A DNA stretch of 33,247 nt, taken from NCBI GenBank assembly GCA_964549595.1, contig CAZJWK010000021.1, forward strand, positions 1 to 33,247. Direction: 5' to 3'. Of the stretch, positions 26,681 through 33,247 are shown piece after piece. A model generated the notes under the pieces. That model was given only the letters and a program-made list of their open reading frames with translations, ran no database searches and had not been told where the DNA came from. This DNA comes from CAZQQN01 sp964549595 (GTDB lineage: Bacteria > Bacteroidota > Bacteroidia > CAILMK01 > CAYYUA01). A program made the translations under genes and the position numbers. Position 1 is the first letter of the stretch. The number at the start of each line of letters is the position of its first letter.

Positions 26681-28564
26681 ATGGTTTCGTTGCTTTGGTT
26701 AATACCGACCATTCCATTTATTAGTTTCTTGATTCTTTCCTTATTTGGTATCAGAATGCCCAAAAAAGTCATCGGAGCATTCGGTGTGGGTTCGGTGGGT
26801 TTATCCGCCTTACTGACCATCTTAGTGGGGGTTGATTTTTTAACCGGCGGCAGTGCTCATTTTAACCAAAACCTGTGGACCTGGATGCAGGTGGGGCAAT
26901 TTTCCCCTGAGTTTGGTTTCCAATTGGATAACCTTACACTGGTATTTTTATTTGTAATCACTTTCGTAGGTTTTCTGATTCACCTCTTTTCCTCTGAGTT
27001 TATGTATGAAGAGGAGGGTTACGGCCGTTTCTTTGCGGCCATGAACCTCTTTGTGAGTGCCATGCTCATTTTGGTAATGGCTAATAACCTGGTATTGCTC
27101 TATTTAGGCTGGGAAGGGGTCGGCTTATGCAGTTATTTGCTAATAGGATTTTACTATAAGGAGACCCCGAATGGCATGGCTGCGCAAAAAGCATTCATCG
27201 TAACCCGGGTAGGCGACACGGCCATGGGTATTGGTTTGTTTTTGCTTTTTGTAAGCTTAGGAACCCTGAACTTTACCGGTTTAGAAGAAGCGGCTGCCAA
27301 TCAGTGGAGTAAAGGGGATTTTTTACCGGTTATTGCTTCTTTACTAATTGTAGGTGGAGCCGTTGGTAAATCCGCTCAATTACCATTACAAACCTGGCTT
27401 CCGGACGCTATGGCCGGGCCATCTCCGGTCAGTGCCTTGATTCACGCTGCTACAATGGTTACTGCCGGGGTTTATATCATTGCCAGGACCAATTTTCTCT
27501 TTGTTTTGGCTCCATCGATAATGACAGTGGTAGCGATTATTGGTGCACTAACCTTGCTAATTGCCGGTTTTACAGCTTTGACCCAAAGTGATATCAAACG
27601 AGTACTGGCCTATTCAACCATCAGTCAAATTGGTTACATGTTTTTAGCCCTGGGTGTTGGTGCCTGGTCAGCAGCCATATTCCACTTCATGATTCATGCT
27701 TTCTTTAAAGCTTTATTGTTCCTTGGTGCAGGAGTGGTTATCCATGCATTGCATGATGAACACGATATGTTCAAGATGGGTGGTTTAAGGCATAAATTAC
27801 CGGTTACCTTCTGGACCTTTTTAATTGGTTCTGCTTGTCTGGCTGCAGTGCCTCTGATAACAGCAGGTTTTTACAGTAAGGACATGATCCTTTGGTATGC
27901 CTTTTCCAGTGATCAAGGTTCCACATGGCTTTGGATAGCCGGTTTTGCAGGAGCTATCATAACCGCCTTTTATACTTTCCGTATGGTCTTCGTCACCTTT
28001 TTTGGAGAAGCCAAAATGGAAGTTCATCATAAACCCGGGAACCTTGTTAAAGTACCTTTAGTCATTTTGGGGATCCTATCCCTGATCGGAGGGTTTATTG
28101 AAACACCCCACACTTTGGGCCATATAACCCTCTTTTCTAATCTTTTACATCCCGTATTACCCCAGGTTCACGGTCACGCTGCTATGAGTACCGAGGTCAT
28201 AATTCAGGTAATAACTGCTCTTGTAGCCCTTGGGAGTATCTATGCAGCCCATTTGGTCTTCAATAAAAGGATATTGGAGTCGGAAAAATTGGTCGAATCC
28301 GGTTTTGGAGCAGGGTTATTCCGGTTTTGGAATTTAGGATGGATGTTCGATAACCTCTACCATGTGCTCTTTGTTAAACCCCTCCTTTTCATTTCCCGGA
28401 TTAACAAAACCGATATTATAGATAAAATTTATTCATTTTTGGCTTTCTTGGCCAAAGCCTTCCATTACATCTTTAGCCTGACCCAAACAGGCAGGCTCAG
28501 GTGGTATGTAATGGGCTTGGCAATTGGAGCAGTACTAACCCTAACAATAATCGTATACCTATGA
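26681..28564 (+). CDS. nuoL: NADH-quinone oxidoreductase subunit L
   Basis: This 627-residue antiporter-like subunit (ND5 homologue) is the distal proton channel of the membrane arm. LYLGWEGVGLCSYLLIGFYY, PLQTWLPDAMAGPSPVSALIHAATMV and HAFFKALLFLGAG are family signatures. The C-terminal lateral helix that runs along the arm is present (length close to E. coli, 613). Its stop overlaps the nuoM start as ATGA. Confidence 0.97.
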   Translation: MVSLLWLIPTIPFISFLILSLFGIRMPKKVIGAFGVGSVGLSALLTILVGVDFLTGGSAHFNQNLWTWMQVGQFSPEFGFQLDNLTLVFLFVITFVGFLIHLFSSEFMYEEEGYGRFFAAMNLFVSAMLILVMANNLVLLYLGWEGVGLCSYLLIGFYYKETPNGMAAQKAFIVTRVGDTAMGIGLFLLFVSLGTLNFTGLEEAAANQWSKGDFLPVIASLLIVGGAVGKSAQLPLQTWLPDAMAGPSPVSALIHAATMVTAGVYIIARTNFLFVLAPSIMTVVAIIGALTLLIAGFTALTQSDIKRVLAYSTISQIGYMFLALGVGAWSAAIFHFMIHAFFKALLFLGAGVVIHALHDEHDMFKMGGLRHKLPVTFWTFLIGSACLAAVPLITAGFYSKDMILWYAFSSDQGSTWLWIAGFAGAIITAFYTFRMVFVTFFGEAKMEVHHKPGNLVKVPLVILGILSLIGGFIETPHTLGHITLFSNLLHPVLPQVHGHAAMSTEVIIQVITALVALGSIYAAHLVFNKRILESEKLVESGFGAGLFRFWNLGWMFDNLYHVLFVKPLLFISRINKTDIIDKIYSFLAFLAKAFHYIFSLTQTGRLRWYVMGLAIGAVLTLTIIVYL

Positions 28565-30141
28565 TCCTGGTTTGGTTAATCATCATTTTAATGGGAGGAG
28601 GCCTCCTGGCTTGGTTAGTCAGTAAATGGAGTGATCAGGCTACCAAATGGATTTGCCTTTTAGCCTTGGCAGTACCTTTCGTGGTAAGTGTCGGTTACTG
28701 GGTAAGTTCAGGATTTCCTATTAGTCCTTCCGGTCAACAATGGATTACGCAATTTAAAGGGGATTGGATTCCCTATTTTGGCATTAGCTTCAACGTGGGA
28801 ATGGATGGCCTCAGTTTATTGATGATTATCCTGACACTGTTCTTAGGCATTTTATCGGTGCTGGTATCATGGACCGAAATTGAAGAGAGGGTAGGCTTTT
28901 ACTACTTCAATCTGATGTTTATCCTGGCCGGTATCGTAGGCGTTTTTGTAGCCCTTGACCTATTCCTCTTCTATTTCTTTTGGGAAGTCATGTTAATTCC
29001 CATGTACTTTTTAATAGGAATTTGGGGCCATGAAAACAGGCTCTACGCGGCTTATAAATTCTTCATTTTTACTCAGGCCAGTGGTTTGTTGATGTTATTA
29101 GCCATACTTGGTTTACATTTTGTTCATTTTCAGGCTACAGGGGTTCATACCTTCGATTACAACGCCCTTTTAGGTACCCAAATGAACCAAGCCTTAGCAT
29201 ATCCTCTGATGCTTGGGTTTTTAATCGCATTTGTTGTCAAATTACCTGCATTTCCTTTTCACAGTTGGTTACCGGATGCACACACCGAAGCGCCTACAGC
29301 AGGAAGTGTCATATTAGCCGGTTTACTTTTGAAAACAGGTGCCTACGGTATTCTAAGGTTTGTTATTCCTGTATTTCCCGAAGTGGCTATGGATTTTGCC
29401 CCTGTGGCCATGGTGTTGGGTGTGATCGGTATTTTATACGGGGCAAAACTGGCCTTTGCACAGGATGACCTGAAACGCCTCGTTGCTTATTCCAGTGTCA
29501 GTCACATGGGTTTTGTGCTTTTAGGGGCATTTGCCTTTAATCAACTGGCATTACAAGGGGTCGTTATGCAAATGATCACCCATGGCATTAGTACGGGAGC
29601 TTTATTCATAATCGTTGGGATTTTACAGGAGAGGATTCATACAAGGGATGTAAACCGAATGGGAGGCCTTTGGGCTCAAGTTCCCTGGATGGGGGGAATG
29701 GGCTTAGTGTTCGTAATGGCTTCCTTAGGACTACCGGGCTTAGGAAACTTCATTGCCGAATTCCTGACTTTGGTCGGTGCTTATAAAGCCGATGTGCTAA
29801 TGGCCGTTTTGGCTTCTTTAGGACTGATATTTTCTACCATTTATTCGTTGCGGATCATGCAGCGGGTATTTTATGGAGAAAAGCAGGAGGAATGGGGCTT
29901 AAAAGATTTGAATTTGAGGGAAGGCATTATCTTAGGCACCCTGACCGCTGCCATTGTTTGGCTGGGCTTTTACCCTCAACCAGTCCTGAATACTTCAAAG
30001 GAAAGCCTTCACCAGGTTAGGGAGTACCTTCCACAGCCTACAAGTGAAGTTTCAAAAGATCACAGGAAAAAAGATAAAACCATAGATTTCAGGGAAGCTG
30101 AGCAATCTATGAAAAGGAAAGTCGAATCTGTTAACCAATAA
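28561..30141 (+). CDS. nuoM: NADH-quinone oxidoreductase subunit M
   Basis: This 526-residue antiporter-like subunit (ND4 homologue) is a proton channel. FYFFWEVMLIPMYFLIG, FPFHSWLPDAHTEAPTAGSVILAG and RLVAYSSVSHMGFV are diagnostic. The ATG at 28561 is chosen because it overlaps the nuoL stop as ATGA and starts with a normal first helix; a GTG 60 bp upstream would add 20 polar residues inside nuoL. The C-terminal 45 residues are charged and extend past the last helix. Confidence 0.96.
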   Translation: MILVWLIIILMGGGLLAWLVSKWSDQATKWICLLALAVPFVVSVGYWVSSGFPISPSGQQWITQFKGDWIPYFGISFNVGMDGLSLLMIILTLFLGILSVLVSWTEIEERVGFYYFNLMFILAGIVGVFVALDLFLFYFFWEVMLIPMYFLIGIWGHENRLYAAYKFFIFTQASGLLMLLAILGLHFVHFQATGVHTFDYNALLGTQMNQALAYPLMLGFLIAFVVKLPAFPFHSWLPDAHTEAPTAGSVILAGLLLKTGAYGILRFVIPVFPEVAMDFAPVAMVLGVIGILYGAKLAFAQDDLKRLVAYSSVSHMGFVLLGAFAFNQLALQGVVMQMITHGISTGALFIIVGILQERIHTRDVNRMGGLWAQVPWMGGMGLVFVMASLGLPGLGNFIAEFLTLVGAYKADVLMAVLASLGLIFSTIYSLRIMQRVFYGEKQEEWGLKDLNLREGIILGTLTAAIVWLGFYPQPVLNTSKESLHQVREYLPQPTSEVSKDHRKKDKTIDFREAEQSMKRKVESVNQ

Positions 30142-30150
30142 AAAGCGGTT

Positions 30151-31611
30151 ATGTCACCAGGAGAATATACGGCACTTTTACCCTTATTGATTACCGGCGG
30201 TGGTTCTATTTTAGCCATGCTTATTACGGCTTTTATTCGTAATCATGCTTTAATGAATGGCTTAACCGGAGTAATTCTGGCTGGATCTTTTTTATCCTTG
30301 TTTGCAGCAAACAGTGCCATCCCAGAGCATATCTGGAATATCCTGGATATTAATGGTTTTTCTTTATTCTACACCGGCCTTATTTTAGGTTGTAGCTTAG
30401 CGGTAACTTTACTTTCTTATGGTTACCTGGAAAATTACCAGGATCAAAAAGAGGAATATTATGTCTTAATAATGCTGGCTACTTTTGGCGCAGGCGTTTT
30501 GGTAAATAGTAATCATTTCATCTCTTTATTCCTGGGGCTTGAAATACTTAGCGTTTCCCTTTATGTGCTTATAGCTTATCTTCGGGACCGAAATAGTGCT
30601 TTGGAGGCCGGTACCAAATATTTGGTAATGGCGGCTGCTTCCTCCGCTTTCCTTTTGTTTGGGATGGCTCTGATTTACAATGAGCTGGGTACCATGGAAT
30701 TTGGCCTAATCGGATCAAGGCTGGAAAGTATGCAGGCAGTTCCACCGCTTTTTATCGGGGGATTGGCTATCCTGATAGTTGGTGTGGGTTTTAAGCTTGC
30801 CATTGTTCCTTTCCACCTTTGGACGCCGGACGTTTACCAGGGTGCACCCGCCCCGGTGACCGCTTTGGTGGCTACCATTTCCAAGGGGAGCATGTTTGGG
30901 GTCTGGCTTCATTTTTACATGATCATGAAAGGGGGACAATACCCGGAATTGATTACGATTTTTAGCGTTGTTGCTATTGCTTCCATGTTGCTTGGTAATT
31001 TGCTTGCCCTTCTACAGGATAATGTGAAAAGGATATTGGCTTACTCTTCCATTGCCCATTTGGGCTATTTGTTAATAGCGTTTATGGCTGCCGGTATTCC
31101 GGGAGATGGTAATAATGTCTTTTCAGGAGCAGAGGCTTCCACGTTTTATTTGGTGGCCTATTTCATCACTACTTTGGGTAGTTTTGGTATTATTTCGGTT
31201 TTGTCAAACGAAAATCAGGATGCAGAGGACCTGTCTCATTATCAGGGACTATTTTGGAGAAGGCCTTTATTGGCTGTGGTTTTTACGGCTATGTTGCTGT
31301 CCTTAGCCGGCATACCGCTTACGGCTGGTTTTATTGGAAAGTACTTTGTTGTGGCTTCCGGTATTCAGTCTGAATTTTGGTACCTGGTCATTTTATTGGT
31401 TATAAGTAGTGTTATCGGGTTGTATTATTACCTCAGAATTGTGGCCACGATGTTTCGTTCCGCCCCCGAGGAAGAATCCATAAATGAGCCTAAATTAAAT
31501 TTTGTCAATTCTTTGGTTTTGGCGCTTTTAGGCGTATTGGTACTCTGGTACGGGGTTTATCCTACCGGCATGATTGATTTGATCCATACTATGATGAGCG
31601 GTTTGAATTAA
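30151..31611 (+). CDS. nuoN: NADH-quinone oxidoreductase subunit N
   Basis: This 486-residue antiporter-like subunit (ND2 homologue) is the third proton channel and the last gene of the operon, 9 bp after nuoM. FKLAIVPFHLWTPDVYQGAPAPVTALVATISK and RILAYSSIAHLGYLL identify it. About 14 helices are predicted. Confidence 0.96.
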   Translation: MSPGEYTALLPLLITGGGSILAMLITAFIRNHALMNGLTGVILAGSFLSLFAANSAIPEHIWNILDINGFSLFYTGLILGCSLAVTLLSYGYLENYQDQKEEYYVLIMLATFGAGVLVNSNHFISLFLGLEILSVSLYVLIAYLRDRNSALEAGTKYLVMAAASSAFLLFGMALIYNELGTMEFGLIGSRLESMQAVPPLFIGGLAILIVGVGFKLAIVPFHLWTPDVYQGAPAPVTALVATISKGSMFGVWLHFYMIMKGGQYPELITIFSVVAIASMLLGNLLALLQDNVKRILAYSSIAHLGYLLIAFMAAGIPGDGNNVFSGAEASTFYLVAYFITTLGSFGIISVLSNENQDAEDLSHYQGLFWRRPLLAVVFTAMLLSLAGIPLTAGFIGKYFVVASGIQSEFWYLVILLVISSVIGLYYYLRIVATMFRSAPEEESINEPKLNFVNSLVLALLGVLVLWYGVYPTGMIDLIHTMMSGLN

Positions 31612-31679
31612 TTGTTTTTAACCTTTCTTTTAACCCTCCTCGCCTCTTTTTAAAGGGCTTTTAGCAAAAAATCTTTTTA

Positions 31680-32621
31680 ATGAAGGCTGTTCATCTTTCT
31701 GCTTTTGGTTCCACTGATCAGTTTGAAATTGTTAATGTGCCTAATCCTTCTTTAAAGGATAAAGAAGTCCTTGTGGAGGTGAAAGCCTTTGCCATTAACC
31801 CGGTCGAAGCTTTCATCCGAGCCGGTAAAGGGTTTACGGAGTATTTTGAAGGGCTAAATCCCAGGATTTTAGGGTGGGATATTGCAGGCACCGTTGTTCG
31901 GGTTGGGAATAATGTGGAAAATTTCAAACAGGGCGATGAGGTGTTTGGGATGATTAATTTCCCCGAACCGGGTAATGCTTATGCAGAATATGTGGCCTCC
32001 CCTATTCAATATCTCGCTAAAAAGCCTTCTAACATTACATGGGTTGAGGCAGCTGGAGCCTGTTTGGCCGGTTTGACTGCATGGCAGGGCATTGTCCAAT
32101 ATGGCCAGGTACAGAAGGGTAACAAAGTTTTGATATTAGGAGCTTCAGGGGGTGTAGGGCATTATGCTGTTCAGATAGCCCATTCATTGGGTGCTTACGT
32201 TATTGGCATGGCTTCAGGAAGCAATGAAGGCTTAGTGATTGGTTTGGGTGCCGATGAATTCATTGATTACCAAGCTGTTAATTTCGAGGATGTGGTAACC
32301 GATGCCGATTTTGTTTTGGATGCGGTGGGTGGTACCAATAGTTATCGAGCCTTGAAAGCATTGAAGGATGGAGGTCATGTGGTATCACTTTCCCCGGGTG
32401 CGCAGGATTTGTCTAATAAAGCCACTGCACAAAGTAAAACTGGAGAAGTGATGATGGTACAACCCTCCGGAAAAGCCATGAATAGTTTGGCTAATTTACT
32501 GGCTTCCGGGCAGATTAAAACCTATTCAGAGCATACTTTCCCTTTGGAGGAAATTGATAAAGCTCATCAGCAAGTGGAAACCGGGAAAACAAGGGGTAAG
32601 GTGGTCGTCAAAGTAACCTGA
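31680..32621 (+). CDS. Zinc-less MDR-family NAD(P)H oxidoreductase (quinone oxidoreductase-like)
   Basis: This 313-residue cytoplasmic enzyme has a GroES-like N-terminal half and a Rossmann nucleotide-binding half with LGASGGVGHYAVQIA at 152-166. The structural and catalytic zinc cysteines of alcohol dehydrogenases are absent, which fits the quinone oxidoreductase/enone reductase branch. The early stretch AFAINPVEAFIRAGKG and ILGWDIAGTVVRVG is typical. The substrate is unknown. It starts 68 bp after nuoN with no strong terminator between, so it may be read through from the nuo operon, but a role with complex I is not implied. Confidence 0.85.
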   Translation: MKAVHLSAFGSTDQFEIVNVPNPSLKDKEVLVEVKAFAINPVEAFIRAGKGFTEYFEGLNPRILGWDIAGTVVRVGNNVENFKQGDEVFGMINFPEPGNAYAEYVASPIQYLAKKPSNITWVEAAGACLAGLTAWQGIVQYGQVQKGNKVLILGASGGVGHYAVQIAHSLGAYVIGMASGSNEGLVIGLGADEFIDYQAVNFEDVVTDADFVLDAVGGTNSYRALKALKDGGHVVSLSPGAQDLSNKATAQSKTGEVMMVQPSGKAMNSLANLLASGQIKTYSEHTFPLEEIDKAHQQVETGKTRGKVVVKVT

Positions 32622-32882
32622 GGTTCAGGGTTTGACCCAATTTCAGTGAAAGCATCTTTAAACCGGACTTGCTAAAAAGGGAATATCCTATCCAGCCAAA
32701 CCCGACAACTTTTCATAAAAAATTTAGCGCAATCACAATCTGATCATTAATTGATAGCAGACTACCAACTATCCAAAAGTTAATCAAAAACTAATGAGAA
32801 CCTTCTCTAACTGAAACCTAAACTTTTAGAAAGTTAATTTTTTTCAAGGGACTTTTGCTTAAGACTGCCTATAGAAAAAGCA
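32622..32882. other. Convergent spacer with AT-rich hairpin
   Basis: It lies between the oxidoreductase (plus) and the T9SS cargo gene (minus), which face each other. It contains short hairpins CCTGA/TCAGG around the stop codon and GGGT/ACCC just after it, and the terminator-like element at 32821-32844. No ORF is supported. Confidence 0.45.
32821..32844 (+). terminator. AT-rich hairpin with T tract, possible terminator
   Basis: AACTTT (32821-32826) pairs with AAAGTT (32830-32835) across TAG and is followed by AA and seven T residues. The stem is A/T-rich and weak. The same hairpin word, with TGG in the loop, occurs at 10056-10070. It would end transcripts coming from nuo and the oxidoreductase. 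Confidence 0.4.
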
Positions 32883-33247
32883 TTATCGGGTCAGAAGCAC
32901 TTTCTTACCTAAAACCTGTTCTCCGGTTTTTTTATCGATGACGTTTAAATACATAAGGTTCCCGGAATGATTGGACTTTTCAAATCGGAAAGTTCCACCG
33001 CTTTCTGGGTGTCTTACTTCTTGTTTTCCTAAATGGATTCCCTTTGAATTATAAGCGCGAATTACGTAATACCCCTTTGTAACCCCTTTCAATTCAAGGT
33101 ATAAGGCATTTGGAGTCGTCTTTAAGTGGTGTAATTCAAGGGTTTGATTTTCCTGAACAGTAATGGCTTTCACAGAAGAAGAGGATTGGCTGCCATCAAA
33201 ATCAGTCTGTCGAATTTTGTAATAATAGGTTCCCGCTTTCAAACTTT
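32883..33247 (-). CDS. C-terminal part of a T9SS-exported protein (5' end outside window)
   Basis: The frame is open to the right edge of the window, with the stop at 32883. The visible 121 residues begin with SLKAGTYYYKIRQTDFDG, a conserved strand common just before type A T9SS sorting domains. The remainder has the sorting-domain shape: ALYLELKGVTKGYYVIRAYNSKGIHLGKQEV, then MYLNVIDKKTGEQVLGKKVLLTR at the end. The catalytic or binding part is outside the window, so its function is unknown. Confidence 0.75.
   Translation of the reverse strand, partial: SLKAGTYYYKIRQTDFDGSQSSSSVKAITVQENQTLELHHLKTTPNALYLELKGVTKGYYVIRAYNSKGIHLGKQEVRHPESGGTFRFEKSNHSGNLMYLNVIDKKTGEQVLGKKVLLTR

Noticed and set aside
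28501..28560. GTG start for nuoM 60 bp upstream
   Set aside because: It would add 20 polar residues before the first helix, inside nuoL; the ATG overlapping the nuoL stop fits the family better.
31612..31679. Terminator between nuoN and the oxidoreductase
   Set aside because: T-rich tracts are present but no stable stem could be drawn next to them.

Overview
The window reads as a chromosomal segment of a Bacteroidota bacterium. The signs are two kinds of C-terminal type IX secretion (T9SS) sorting domain, a CusA-TolC fusion of the kind found in that phylum, weak Shine-Dalgarno signals, and TAnnTTTG-like promoter elements. The genus cannot be told from sequence alone. No tRNA, rRNA, CRISPR array, insertion sequence or prophage gene was seen.

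Region 1 (1-3971, minus strand) is a metal-efflux locus. A CusA/CzcA-type RND pump continues past the left edge and runs in frame into the signal segment and first helix of a TolC-like outer-membrane channel. A small exported Cys-rich protein (DUF6660-like) lies upstream of it. Region 2 (4330-9466, minus) is a 1648-residue secreted protein made of about 13 PKD-like and 4 fibronectin-III-like repeats, ending in a gliding-motility-type (type B) T9SS domain; a long stem-loop followed by T residues lies downstream. Region 3 (9467-10424) is a 958-bp gene-free stretch that holds a degenerate array with a 21-22 bp period.

Region 4 (10425-16448, plus) holds an AspB-type aminotransferase, a stand-alone heptose-7-phosphate kinase (HldA-like), then a tight three-gene unit: a DMT-type membrane transporter, a YigZ/IMPACT protein and a secreted gluzincin metallopeptidase with a type A T9SS domain. 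Hairpins lie before and after this unit, and a textbook intrinsic terminator separates it from the next operon.

Region 5 (16825-31611, plus) is a complete respiratory complex I operon in the order nuoA-B-CD-E-F-G-H-I-J-K-L-M-N. NuoC and NuoD are fused and NuoG carries the extra N7 cluster motif, so it resembles the E. coli type. All iron-sulfur cysteine motifs I checked are intact. The peripheral arm (B, CD, E, F, G, I) oxidises NADH and reduces quinone; the membrane arm (A, H, J, K, L, M, N) pumps protons.

Region 6 (31680-33247) has a zinc-less MDR-family oxidoreductase on the plus strand, and on the minus strand the end of another T9SS-exported protein that continues past the right edge.

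Most of the coding content is conventional. The less explained material is in the intergenic DNA: the phased 21-bp array, a strong hairpin just ahead of the transporter unit, the long stem-loop after the giant protein, and small families of inverted repeats.
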